Of a stretch of 64,000 bases of DNA, positions 20,709 to 36,911 are shown one piece after another. Both the position numbers and the translations under genes were made by a program. Each line of letters opens with the position of its first letter. Position 1 is the first letter of the stretch. The DNA comes from Thermoplasmatota archaeon (GTDB lineage: Archaea > Thermoplasmatota > Thermoplasmata > Thermoplasmatales > Thermoplasmataceae). The notes below the pieces were generated by a model. That model made no database searches. It saw only the letters and a program-made list of their open reading frames with translations, and was not told the DNA's origin. The stretch spans positions 21,389 through 85,388 of the forward strand of contig JAMCUL010000012.1 of the NCBI GenBank assembly GCA_023381355.1. Direction: 5' to 3'.

Positions 20709-21442
20709 GCGATCTGATCCAGTATGTTCCGGAGCGCTGCAACATCCATAACGCGGAACTCTGCAACTGTTTCACCACTGCCTACATGTATGGTTATGCA
20801 CTCACTGCACTTCACGAAGGCACTTTCATCAGTCTTCTCGTCTCCTGCAATCAAGCATGGAAGGTCATTCCTGAACTTCCTGATTGCATCACCCTTGTTT
20901 ACGCCAGGAATCTTCAGTTCAAGGACGCTTTTTCCCCTGTAAAGTTCCATGCCTGTCTCATATGCTATTTCTGCAATCCTTGCTGATGGTCCATCACGCC
21001 TATCTGGAGGAACAAGGCCAAGATGGAACAGTATCCCTGACGATTTATCATAAACCCTGAGCCCATCGTATTGTGTTTCAAGATGCATGTCAATGACCTT
21101 CCTCATCCTTTCCCTGTATGAATAGAAATCCCTGACCAGAGGCATCTCCTTTCCGTGAATATAGGCCACAGCACCGTGCATCCCGATAAGGTTTATATCC
21201 AGGCTGATGAATTTTCTCAGTTCGTCAACCTGCCTCCCGGATACAATAAAGAGGTCATATTTAGCTGAAATCTTCATGAGTATGCTTCTTAATCTTTCAT
21301 CTGCATAACAATTTTCAGGATTGATGACTATAGGGACAAGGGTCCCATCATAATCCAGAAAAATCTGTGATCCGGCGATAAGAGTCTCCCTGATCCTCAA
21401 TACTATTTCTTCACTGTTTCCAGAACTTTCTTCATCCACCAT
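20705..21442 (-). CDS. otsB: Trehalose-6-phosphate phosphatase
   Basis: HAD motif IFLDYDGTLVPIV; adjacent to otsA. Confidence 0.92.
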   Translation of the reverse strand: MVDEESSGNSEEIVLRIRETLIAGSQIFLDYDGTLVPIVINPENCYADERLRSILMKISAKYDLFIVSGRQVDELRKFISLDINLIGMHGAVAYIHGKEMPLVRDFYSYRERMRKVIDMHLETQYDGLRVYDKSSGILFHLGLVPPDRRDGPSARIAEIAYETGMELYRGKSVLELKIPGVNKGDAIRKFRNDLPCLIAGDEKTDESAFVKCSECITIHVGSGETVAEFRVMDVAALRNILDQIA

Positions 21443-22725
21443 GTACCATCGTGCCTTCTGGCAAATTCCTTCATTGTCCTTAGCCTTAATTCTATTTCGT
21501 CTTTCTTCATCTCCATGGCCTGCTTAATCTTCTCTGCAACATCATCACCTGAGTTCGGATTTGTGAGTATTGCACCATTGAGGTATCTTGAAATGCCTGC
21601 GAATTCAGATATGATGAGGATGCCATTCTCTGAACTGCTCACATATTCCTCTGCGACAAGATTGAGACCGTCTATAAGCGGGGTGATCAGGGCAATATCT
21701 GCCCATCTGTAATAATTGCTCAGCTGGGCAGACGTGATCTTCCTGTACATATATATTATGGGTGTCCAGTGAATATTCCCGTACATTCCATTGATTCTTC
21801 CAATATTCATTTCCAGTTCATCCTTGAGATCGTCATAATCACGAACCCCGGATCTGCTTGGTGTAACGAGCATCAGGAACACAAATTTCTCCTTGAGCTC
21901 GGGGAATCTCTTCATAAGCGTCTCAATCGAATTAACCCTCTGGACAAGTCCCTTCGTATAATCAAGACGATCTATTGAGAAGATCACCTTTTCCTGATGG
22001 AATGGCTTCTTCTTCATCCTGTGTGAACTCTCTGAGAAAAACCTGTAATTTATTCCAAGTGGAATCGAGTGTATTTTCCTTTCCAGTTCTTTCTCTTTTC
22101 CAATGACCCGGTAGTAAGAATCCCTGAAGTTCTTTCCATATGTTTCTGTATGGAAAGTTATGGAATCTGCCCTTGAAATACTTTTCACTATGTCATTCCT
22201 CTCCGGGAGTATGGAATAGAACCCACTTGAGACCCACGGAATATGCCAGGTGAAGATCAATCTATTCCTGAAACCCTGATCCCTCAGAAATCCGGGAACA
22301 AGTGAAAGCTGGTAATCATGTATCCAAACAATATCATCAGGCTTTGAGACCCTCATAATATGCTCAGAAAATTTCCTGTTTACCTGCCTGTAGTAGTGAT
22401 AAGCCCTGGAATCGTGGTATATCTTTTCCCTGAAGTAGTGGAAAAGAGGCCATAATGTACTGTTGCTGTAATCGTCATAATACCCTTTTTTTTCCTTCTG
22501 ATCAAGAATTATCCTGTGAATCCTGTATTTTCCATTGTCCTCATTGAGGTACTGTGAATCCAGTGAGCCGTCTCCCCAGCAGATCCAGTCCCCTCCATTT
22601 TTCTCAAGAACATTTTTCAATCCTGTGGCAACTCCACCGACGTTATCCCTCCTTACGAAGCCGTTCCTGCCTCTGTCATAGGAATATGGACCACGGCTGG
22701 TTACCATTATTATGCCCATGAGCAT
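21403..22725 (-). CDS. otsA: Trehalose-6-phosphate synthase (GT20)
   Basis: GGVATGL, WIHDYQLSLVPGFLR, SIDRLDYTKGLVQR. Confidence 0.93.
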   Translation of the reverse strand: MLMGIIMVTSRGPYSYDRGRNGFVRRDNVGGVATGLKNVLEKNGGDWICWGDGSLDSQYLNEDNGKYRIHRIILDQKEKKGYYDDYSNSTLWPLFHYFREKIYHDSRAYHYYRQVNRKFSEHIMRVSKPDDIVWIHDYQLSLVPGFLRDQGFRNRLIFTWHIPWVSSGFYSILPERNDIVKSISRADSITFHTETYGKNFRDSYYRVIGKEKELERKIHSIPLGINYRFFSESSHRMKKKPFHQEKVIFSIDRLDYTKGLVQRVNSIETLMKRFPELKEKFVFLMLVTPSRSGVRDYDDLKDELEMNIGRINGMYGNIHWTPIIYMYRKITSAQLSNYYRWADIALITPLIDGLNLVAEEYVSSSENGILIISEFAGISRYLNGAILTNPNSGDDVAEKIKQAMEMKKDEIELRLRTMKEFARRHDGTWWMKKVLETVKK

Positions 22726-23116
22726 GCATGGGATGGCGGATATATAACAGTTCCATGAATCTGGAATATCTGAGGAAATTATCAGGCACTTATGATATGT
22801 CCAAGCTCATTGAACATTCCAGGCCTGAAGGTTTCCTGTTAGGGAGGCATCATGTCAATCCACGTCTCCTCACGAATTCCACATCACGTTACTCTCCTGC
22901 ATAGTTGCATGCATTCCCCGGTTGATATGTATCATTCATTTTTTCCCGGCGCATTCCACAAAAACCAGTGCATATAAAGGTCCCGGAATATATTGATTGA
23001 TAGCCCACACCTTATTAAAATTCATGAATGCGTAAAAAATCCAATCAAATTCGCAATATATGGCATAATTCACAGGCTCTTAAATGAGAATTCCATAAAA
23101 AATATTTAAATATTTA

Positions 23117-23344
23117 ATGAAGCTTACAATGTTAATGAATAGCATATTGAAATTCATACTTCTCGTGCTGCCATACGCATTCATGGTGCTTGGTTTCGGG
23201 ATTTATGACAGAGCTACACCATATCTGGGTGGGATGCCGTTCTTTTACTGGTATCAGATCCTGTGGATATTTCTCGCTGCCATTCTAACCTCCACTGTAT
23301 ATTTTATTGAGAGCAGGGAGAGTAAAGGGAAGGTGAGTGCATGA
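23117..23344 (+). CDS. DUF3311 small membrane protein
   Basis: Two-TM 75 aa protein immediately upstream of an SSS transporter. Confidence 0.7.
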   Translation: MKLTMLMNSILKFILLVLPYAFMVLGFGIYDRATPYLGGMPFFYWYQILWIFLAAILTSTVYFIESRESKGKVSA

Positions 23345-24873
23345 CTGTGAACCCTTTCAACGATCTTGACTATGCATTGTTCTTTGCGATCGTGCTTGTC
23401 GCCCTCTTTGTTGGTTTCATAGCATATCTATGGAGAAAGCCAAAGACGATGGAGGATATCCAGGAATGGGGTCTTGGAGGAAGGAGATTCGGAACAGTTG
23501 TGGTTTGGTTCCTTCTGGGCGGAGATCTTTACACAGCCTATACCCTGATTGCAGTCCCCGGCCTGGCATCATCATCAGGAGCGCTTGCAATGTTCGCGAT
23601 TACTTACGGCATCATGATCTATCCTATTGTATACGCAACCATGCCAAGACTATACAATGTATCAAAAAAGAGAGGATATATCACATCATCGGATTATGTG
23701 AAGGACAGGTTTGATTCCAGGCTTCTCGCAATGCTTATCGGACTTACTGGTGTTGCTGCTGAGCTTCCCTATATAGCCCTGCAGATTGTCTCGATCTCGT
23801 ATGTCCTGAGGGCAATGTTCCTTCCTGCGACAGTCACACTGATATTTGCTTTCGCGCTTGTGGCCATATTCACTTTCGTGAGTGGTCTCAGGGGACCAGC
23901 CCTTACTGCAATACTCAAGGATGCAATAATATGGGTAGCAGTAATTGCAATAGTGATTTATATCCCGTACAAGCTCGGCGGATTCCAGCCAATATTTGCA
24001 GATGCCTCGAAGTATTTTGCCGCATCAGGGTCATCATCATCAACACCACTGTTTGAATCCCCAACCCTTGGACTGGGATATACAACACTGGCACTGGGTT
24101 CTGCCCTTGCACTGTTCCTGTATCCTCATGGCGTGACGGGAACACTTGGTTCCAAGGATACGAAAACAATCAAGAGGAATGCATCACTCCTGCCTCTCTA
24201 CAATATCCTGCTCCTCATGGTTGCAGTACTGGGAATAGCAGCAGTTGTTGTCCACAACGGTGTGTTTTCACCCAGTACTTCATCATTTGCCATCCCATAC
24301 CTGATCAGGGATGAATTTCCAACCCTGTTCACATCATTCGCATACGCGGCCATAGTGGTTGGAAGTGTTGTTCCGGCATCGATCATGGCAATTGCTTCAG
24401 CGAACCTCCTTACAAGAAACGTATACCTGGAATACATAAACCCCAATGCATCTTCAAAGACACAGTCATGGCTTTCAAGAATCCTTGTCCTTGTGGTTAT
24501 AGCCGCATCCCTTGCTTTCTCGCTTATCAAGGTTGCAAGCGGGGATATCGTATTTCTCCAGACTCTTGGAGGCGCAATAGTTCTCCAGACACTGCCTGCG
24601 ATATATATTTCTCTCTATACAAGAAAAATGAGCAAATATACTGTGGGGCTTGGGTGGCTGGCTGGTATTAGCGCTGTGATTTACGGGCAGTATATCATAA
24701 ACTTCTCAGGAAAAGCATTCATGACGGGGGCATACGACTTCATTTATGTCGGTATTTTCGGTCTGCTTGTGAACCTTCTGGTGATACTCATAATACACGG
24801 AATCTCACTGGGACTTGGAAAGGTGAAGGATGAAGGATTGATCGACAACCAGGAATTTGTCATTGATCAGTAA
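23341..24873 (+). CDS. Sodium:solute symporter (SSS) family permease
   Basis: Many TM segments; EWGLGGRRFGTVVVWFLLGGDLYTAYT. Confidence 0.9.
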   Translation: MTVNPFNDLDYALFFAIVLVALFVGFIAYLWRKPKTMEDIQEWGLGGRRFGTVVVWFLLGGDLYTAYTLIAVPGLASSSGALAMFAITYGIMIYPIVYATMPRLYNVSKKRGYITSSDYVKDRFDSRLLAMLIGLTGVAAELPYIALQIVSISYVLRAMFLPATVTLIFAFALVAIFTFVSGLRGPALTAILKDAIIWVAVIAIVIYIPYKLGGFQPIFADASKYFAASGSSSSTPLFESPTLGLGYTTLALGSALALFLYPHGVTGTLGSKDTKTIKRNASLLPLYNILLLMVAVLGIAAVVVHNGVFSPSTSSFAIPYLIRDEFPTLFTSFAYAAIVVGSVVPASIMAIASANLLTRNVYLEYINPNASSKTQSWLSRILVLVVIAASLAFSLIKVASGDIVFLQTLGGAIVLQTLPAIYISLYTRKMSKYTVGLGWLAGISAVIYGQYIINFSGKAFMTGAYDFIYVGIFGLLVNLLVILIIHGISLGLGKVKDEGLIDNQEFVIDQ

Positions 24874-25613
24874 ATATACCAAAATTTTTTTTTAATTCAT
24901 GAAACTTTTTTCTCTTTTAATTTTACTGTGCAAGGCGATATTTAGTTCATACGTCCGTGGTAGAGGAACACCGAAATACCTGGACTTCCAGGAGCAACTG
25001 GTTTAACTTCATTCTCCATAAATTTATGCGCATGTTATATTTCGGTTCCGGGCAATTACACATCTCATCAGCACTTAGGTGAATCAGTGAATAAGCATGT
25101 ATAACGTAATGCTTGGATTGCTGGAAATTGAAACGAGATTCACGAATGTCTTTCCTCTCAGTACATCCGTGCAACACATACACTCCTCAAGTTTGGGCAT
25201 TTTCTAGTGAATAAGATGCATCCAAGAATCTTAAAAATTTAAAAACCCTAAGAAAGTCAAACACTCCTATCCATGGATATTTACACTTGGGGGCAATGAT
25301 TATCAATTTTACCACCATTACTAATAAATTTCTCTTCACTCATGGACCAATAATGAAGCAACAAATCAGAAATTAATGATGGTAAGAGTTCTGGAATTCA
25401 GGGAAGAACTAATCCATTGCCTCGTTGTGGCGTAATGAATATTAACGACTGCTATGAAAGGGAGGAAAAATATTGAATAAACAAGTGGTGCCTGGACATT
25501 ATACGCCAAAAAAATGAAGAGTTCAGTGATTAAGGGAAATGCGTCAAATCCATCGCACTTCAATTTACTCTGGCATCCAAACCATGGTCAAAAATTCTAT
25601 TTTTCCCTGAGAA

Positions 25614-26639
25614 TCACCTCATGAAGAGATCTGAATCAATCATTTTTTTAAGATGATTCAGATTCTGTGGAGAAAATACCCCGTACTCGGTTATGAAGCC
25701 TGTCACATACCTGGCTGGAGTCACATCAAATGCAGGATTCCTCGCTTTGCTTGTTTCCGGGCCTATCGATTTACCGTTAACGACAAGCACCTCCTCCTGT
25801 TCCCTTTCCTCAATGGGAATCTCATCACCTGATTTAAGGCTAAAATCGAATGTGGTACCAGGCGCAGCGACATAAAATGGAATCTTGTTCTCCTTTGCAA
25901 GGACTGCTTTTTCATAGGTTCCTATCTTGTTGGCAAAGTCGCCATTAGCGCAAATTCTGTCGGCTCCAACAATTGCCATGTTTACTTCTCCTTTCTTCAT
26001 GAAATATCCGGCCGCATTGTCTGCTATAATTGCATGATCTATGCCTTCCTGGCCGAGCTCCCATGCAGTAAGTTTCGCACCCTGGAGTCTGGGCCTTGTT
26101 TCATCCACAAAAACGAATATATTCTTTCCGGCTTCCTTTGCAACTCTCATCGGCGCAAGTGCAGTCCCCCAGTCAACCACAGCAAGTGCCCCCGCATTGC
26201 AGTGTGTGAGTATTTTAGAATCATTCTGTATGAATTCATTTCCATATTCTCCTATCTTCTTACATCTACCACTTACCTCAAGGGAATATCTTTCAGCTGC
26301 ATTCAAATCAAAATTATTCTTCTTCATGTAGTCAATTGCCTTGAAAAGATCAAACGCTGTTGGCCTTGTTGATCCAATTTTTTCAATTGCTTTATCCATG
26401 TCCTCACCATTCTTCTTTGCCATGGCAAGGCCAAAGGCCGCAGTAACTCCAATAGCAGGTGCACCTCTTACCACCATGTGCTTTATGGCATATGCAATGT
26501 CGTCGGAATTCTTTGCATCAAATATTTCGATCTTCTCCGGCAGCTTTCTCTGTTCAATCATTCTCACCATATTATTTTCAAACCAGACTGCCCTGAGTTT
26601 TCTTTCATTTCCATCAACTAACATCTTCATTGGGATCAT
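25614..26639 (-). CDS. mtnA: S-methyl-5-thioribose-1-phosphate isomerase / aIF2B-like sugar-phosphate isomerase
   Basis: VVRGAPAIGVTAAFG, ILTHCNAGALA, DETRPRLQGAKLTAWEL, VGADRICANGDFANKIGTY. Confidence 0.9.
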   Translation of the reverse strand: MIPMKMLVDGNERKLRAVWFENNMVRMIEQRKLPEKIEIFDAKNSDDIAYAIKHMVVRGAPAIGVTAAFGLAMAKKNGEDMDKAIEKIGSTRPTAFDLFKAIDYMKKNNFDLNAAERYSLEVSGRCKKIGEYGNEFIQNDSKILTHCNAGALAVVDWGTALAPMRVAKEAGKNIFVFVDETRPRLQGAKLTAWELGQEGIDHAIIADNAAGYFMKKGEVNMAIVGADRICANGDFANKIGTYEKAVLAKENKIPFYVAAPGTTFDFSLKSGDEIPIEEREQEEVLVVNGKSIGPETSKARNPAFDVTPARYVTGFITEYGVFSPQNLNHLKKMIDSDLFMR

Positions 26640-26946
26640 CCTTAAATTTCTTTAACGTATTAAACAATATTCTAATCTGGAAATGAATTATCTGATCTCT
26701 GGTGGCATCATCTTCAGGTGAACAGGGGGCAGGTTGAGGGTTGGAGAGAAGCCCATTTGCGTGATATTAGAAAAATCAGTTCCATTGTTTTGCGATTCAG
26801 GAACTGGGGAATCATAACATGCTTATCAGCAAATCTAATTCCGGTATGGTCATTCATCCCATAAGGATGTAATGATGTTTAACCGGGAGGGAAATCCGGG
26901 GAGTAAGACGTTAGAAATTGAATAACTGGCAACTTTTAAAAGAATG

Positions 26947-26954
26947 TTTATATT
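26947..26954 (+). promoter_or_regulatory. Probable TATA box for tRNA-Lys / rpo operon
   Basis: tttatatt about 34-41 nt upstream of the mature tRNA 5' end. Confidence 0.4.
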
Positions 26955-26987
26955 TCAAAAAGATATTCACTACGCCGGCAAAAAATA

Positions 26988-27061
26988 GGGCCCATAGCTC
27001 AGCTAGGTAGAGCATCTGGCTTTTAACCAGAGGGTCAGGGGTTCGAATCCCCTTGGGCCCG
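26988..27061 (+). tRNA. tRNA-Lys (anticodon TTT)
   Basis: Cloverleaf gggccca-tagctcagctaggtagagca-tctggcttttaaccaga-gggtc-aggggttcgaatcccct-tgggccc-g; loop CTTTTAA. Confidence 0.97.
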
Positions 27062-27076
27062 TAAGGGTGATAAAAA

Positions 27077-27352
27077 ATGAGTAAATTCAACGTGTTGCAC
27101 CACGACTTAGTACCAGAGCATGATCTAGTTGAGGAAAGGGATGAGGGGCAGGTTCTTAAAAAATTAAATACACAGAAAGATTTTTTACCCAAAATAAGCA
27201 TTAAGGATCCAGCTATAGAAGCTCTATCGGAGATTTATGGAGAGATTAGACCGGGAAGAATTATCAGAATCACGAGGAAGGTATCAAGAGACGATAAGAC
27301 TGTTGGTATCACGGAGTATTATCGGGTTGTTAGTAACGAGGTTATGAGATGA
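27077..27352 (+). CDS. rpoH: RNA polymerase subunit H (Rpo5)
   Basis: NVLHHDLVPEHDLVEE; KISIKDPAIEAL..RPGRIIRITRKS-like C-terminus; upstream of rpoB. Confidence 0.93.
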   Translation: MSKFNVLHHDLVPEHDLVEERDEGQVLKKLNTQKDFLPKISIKDPAIEALSEIYGEIRPGRIIRITRKVSRDDKTVGITEYYRVVSNEVMR

Positions 27353-30300
27353 AGGAAATTATTGAATCGTATTTTAAGAATGAGAGCATTGTTGGTGATC
27401 AGATTGAGTCCATGAATACCTTTGTGGCGTCAATAGACAATCCAGATAGCGTTATGCAGAGGATTGTGGACGAGACAAAAATTTCTGACGATGATGAACC
27501 TGGCGTGATTGTTCTTGACTCAACGAAAACTGGTGGAAGGGACATAAGAATCTATTTTGGAAGACCAAAGGAAAAAGGCAAATATTATGGACAGCCAACA
27601 GTATGGATAGATACTCCCGAGATCAAGGAAGCGTCGGGAGCCACAAACCAGATAACTCCGCAGGAGGCCAGGATCAGGGATCTGAACTATACTGCTCCAA
27701 TCAATTTAAGATTGAAGGTAGTTGAAGATGGAGTGGAATCCACTCCTGAGACAATCAAGATTGGAGAAATGCCAGTGATGGTGAGAACAAAGGCATGCAC
27801 TCTGTACGGGTCAAATCTTGACAGGTATATTGAGAAGAATAACGGGCCAATAAACGGGACAAGAAAGGAAAAACTCCAGTATGTAGGTGAGGATCCAAAC
27901 GATTCAGGCGGTTATTTCATAATCAGTGGGAGTGAAAGAGTTATTGTTTCCCTTGAAGATCTTGCACCGAACAAGATCCTGGTTGAATACGAGGAGAAGT
28001 ATGAGACGAGGACTGAGGTTGCAAAGGTATTCTCTCAGGCTGGCGGATACAGGGCTATGACATCTCTAGAGAAGTCAAGGGATGGGGATATAAATGTCAA
28101 TATCCCTACAATATCAGGTGCCATCCCCATAGTAATACTCATGAAAGCCCTGGGAATGGAGAAGGATAAGGACATCCATGATGCAATCCATTCAACGGAT
28201 GAAATGGACCCCATTATATTCTACAACATAGAGGCATCAAGAGACGCAAAATACCTTGCACCAAACGGTGTTGTGAACCAGGAAGATGCCATAAACTACC
28301 TTGAGAAGAGATTCGCAGCCGGACAGGCAAAAGATTTCAGGGAAAAGAAGATTTCGCAGATAGTTGATAAATTACTTCTGCCGCATCTTGGCGATTCCAA
28401 GGAAGACAGGATCAAGAAGGCACTGTATCTTGGAAGGATGGCCAGGGCCCTTCTCGAGCTGAACCTAGGGATAAGGAAAGTGGATGACAAGGATCATCTT
28501 GCAAACAAGAGGGTCAAGCTGGCAGGCGATCTTATGGATGAGCTGTTCAGGAACGCATTCCAGTCAGTTATCAAGGATCTGAAATACCAGCTTGAGAAGA
28601 CGTATAACAGGAAGAAGGGACTGAGAATAAAACCTGCTGTGAGACAGGACCTGTTGACGCAGAAGATCATACATGCAATGTCGACCGGCAACTGGATTGG
28701 TGGAAGAACCGGAGTATCCCAGCTTCTTGACAGGGTTTCCAACGTGAGCACCATATCTCATCTGAGAAGAATAATTTCTCCACTGACAAGGTCCCAGCCT
28801 CACTTCGAGGCAAGGGATCTCCACCCAACACAGTGGGGCAGGATATGCCCGAATGAGACGCCAGAAGGACAGAACTGTGGTCTTGTCAAGAATGAGGCAC
28901 TGATGATTAACGTTTCAAAGGGTATAGACACAATTGATGTACTTGAATTCCTGAATGAAAGAGGAATGAGGGAACCGTCAAGAGAGGAAGAGGACATGGG
29001 CAGGGTTTATCTCAACGGTGATTTCGTCGGTTACCACGCCGATCCAAATAGTCTAACCCAGGAAGTGAGAAAGGCAAGGAGGAAGGGTGAAATTTCAGAT
29101 GAGGTTAATATCCGTTTTGATTCATCAAACAGGGAAGTCGTAATAAACTGTGACAGGGGAAGGATCAGGAGGCCACTTCTCGTGGTTGAAAATGGGAAGG
29201 TGGCAGTTACAAGAGACATACTTGAAAGATTGAGGCTTGGTGAACTGCAGGTAAGAGACCTTACGAGGATAGGGGTGCTTGAATGGATAGATGCAGAGGA
29301 GGAAGAGGATCTTTACGTTGCACTTTATGCATATGATTTCCCTGAAAGATGCCCTTCATGTGGCACACTTCTTTTCAGGTCCATTGTTGACTGGGTGAAC
29401 GAGGGTGAAGATGATATCAAGCTAATGTGCCAGAGATGCGGGAACGTTTTCAAGGGTGAGTCCCGCATCACAATGGAACATACACATCTGGAGATAGATC
29501 CTTCGATGATCCTTGGGGTAACCGCATCAATGATCCCATACCCAGAACATAACTCATCGCCAAGGATAACAATGGCATCGGCAATGACAAAGCAGTCCAT
29601 TGGACTCTCAGCAACAAACTTCAGGGTCAGGACAGATACAAGAGGGCACTTTATGCATTATCCGCAGGTTCCGCTCGTCAAGACACAGGTCATGGATTAT
29701 GTGAAATATGAGAAGCGGCCTGCAGGCCAGAATTTTGTTGTAGCAATTGTCTCATACCAGGGATACAACATCCAGGATGCCATAGTTTTCAACAGGGCAG
29801 CAGTGGAAAGAGGCCTTGGCAGGAGCAACTTCTTCAGGACATATAAGGCTGAGGAGAGGAGATATCCTGGAGGAGACGAGGATAAGTTCGGAATACCGCC
29901 TCATGATGTCATGGGAGCGAGGATGGAGAATTTCTACAGGGAGCTTGATCAGGATGGCATAATAAATCCAGAGGCGTATGTGCAGGGATCAGATGTCCTT
30001 GTCGGGAAGACATCACCTCCAAGGTTTTCTGGAGAGGACAGTGACAGGCTTGGCCCGCAGAGAAGAAGGGAATCTTCAGTTACAATGCGTCCCAACGAAA
30101 GTGGATATGTCGACAACGTCATACTAACTGTCTCCGAGAGCAACAGCAAGATTGTGAAGATAAGGGTAAGAAGTGACAGGAGGCCAGAACTTGGAGATAA
30201 ATTTGCATCAAGGCATGGACAGAAGGGTGTTATTGGTGCCCTTGTCCCCCAGGAGGACATGCCATTCGCTGAATCTGGCACAATCCCTGATATCCTCATA

Positions 30301-30932
30301 AACCCCCACGCGATTCCATCAAGAATGACGATCGGGCACATCCTTGAGATGATCGGGGGAAAAGTTTCGTCCATGAGGGGAAGCCAGGTTGATGGAACAA
30401 TATTCAAGGGCGAACCTGAAAATTCACTCAGGGAAGAACTCTTAAAATACGGTTTCAGGTATGATTGTACTGAAACAATGTATGATGGAATTACTGGAAA
30501 GAAGCTTGAGGCTGAAATATTCACCGGAGTCATATATTACCAGAAACTGCACCACATGGTTGCAGGGAAATTCCACGCCAGGTCAAGAGGGCCGGTTCAG
30601 ATCCTTACAAGGCAGCCCACTGAAGGAAGATCAAGGCAGGGAGGCTTGAGGTTTGGTGAAATGGAGAGGGATACCCTCATAGCTCACGGGGCGGCCATGG
30701 TCATTAAGGACAGGCTCCTTGATCAGAGCGACGGGACAATACTCTATGTCTGTGGGAACCAGTCATGCGGTCACATCGCAATTCTGGACAGACGGAAAGG
30801 CACATTGAGATGCCCTGTATGTGGAAACACTGGAAATATACATCCAATCGAGACGAGTTATGCATTCAAGCTTATGAGGGATGAACTGATGTCAATGGGT
30901 GTTATGATGAGACTTATTCTTGGTGATCTTAA

Positions 30933-30936
<4 letters not shown>
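27349..30936 (+). CDS. rpoB: RNA polymerase subunit B, unsplit B''+B' (Rpo2)
   Basis: 1195 aa; GRICPNETPEGQNCGLVKN, GDKFASRHGQKGVIGAL, GLRFGEMERDTLIAHGAA. Confidence 0.97.
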
Positions 30937-36067
<5,131 letters not shown>

Positions 36068-36069
36068 TT

Positions 36070-36507
36070 TTGGGTTCCAAGGGAGTTACAATTGACAACA
36101 GGATCATGGAACTGCGTGCACTATTCGACAGGGTTGCAAGAGTTGAGGTGAAGGAATGCATGGAAAATGATGACATGGTTCTCTTCATCGTGCCCGAAAG
36201 GAAGATGGCCGAGATGTTCAAGAGGAATCAGAATGTGGTTGCAAATCTCAAGGAGAAGATAAACAAGCACATACTGATCGCAGAATATTCAAGGGACATG
36301 ATTTCTTTCGTGAAAAACCTGTATTTCAGGTATGGGGTAAAGGAGATCTACATCAAGTGGGATCAGGGCCAGATTGACATACAGGTATCCGTGGATCCAA
36401 ACGAAGTGGGAAAGGCAATAGGAAAAGAGGGGAGAAACGTCAAGCTTATGAAAGATGCAATTTCAAGGTTTACAGAGATCAAGTCTCTTTCAATAAAGCA
36501 GCCATAG
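36070..36507 (+). CDS. nusA: Archaeal NusA-like transcription factor (KH)
   Basis: Follows rpoA2; VSVDPNEVGKAIGKEGRNVKLMKDAI KH motif; TTG start. Confidence 0.9.
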   Translation: MGSKGVTIDNRIMELRALFDRVARVEVKECMENDDMVLFIVPERKMAEMFKRNQNVVANLKEKINKHILIAEYSRDMISFVKNLYFRYGVKEIYIKWDQGQIDIQVSVDPNEVGKAIGKEGRNVKLMKDAISRFTEIKSLSIKQP

Positions 36508-36568
36508 ACCATTTTTCAGGGGAAAGGATATAAGCCTATACCCCATATATGATAGAGAGTTGAAATAA

Positions 36569-36910
36569 ATGGACAGTAATAAATTTAATAAATCTTCAGC
36601 AAATCCTGACGATCAGATTACAAAGGTCATAATGCCCAATAAGCGGAAGGGGGAGATGTTCGGAATAGTTGAGAAATTATCGGGAGGATCTCACCTGACT
36701 GTTATGTGCGAGGATGGATTCACAAGAGCCTCCAGGATTCCGGGGAAGATGAAGAAGAGGATGTGGATCAGGGAAAAGGATCTTGTTATCGTGAAGCCGT
36801 GGCAGTTCCAGAATGAAAAGGCAGATATTGTATACCGGTACACCCAGACGCAGGCTAATTATTTGAGCAGGAATTCAGTCCTTCCTGAAATCATAAATAT
36901 ATTCAAGTAA
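36569..36910 (+). CDS. eif1A: Translation initiation factor aIF1A
   Basis: OB-fold GEMFGIVEKLSGGSHLTVMCEDGFTRASRIPGKMKKRMWIREKDLVIVKPW. Confidence 0.94.
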   Translation: MDSNKFNKSSANPDDQITKVIMPNKRKGEMFGIVEKLSGGSHLTVMCEDGFTRASRIPGKMKKRMWIREKDLVIVKPWQFQNEKADIVYRYTQTQANYLSRNSVLPEIINIFK

Positions 36911-36911
36911 G

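Noticed and set aside
22755-22905. 49-codon ORF MNLEYLRKLSGTYDMSKLIEHSRPEGFLLGRHHVNPRL... upstream of otsA
   Set aside because: No recognisable homology or promoter; short and likely chance.
29949-30533. 194-aa minus-strand ORF within rpoB
   Set aside because: Antisense shadow of conserved rpoB coding sequence.
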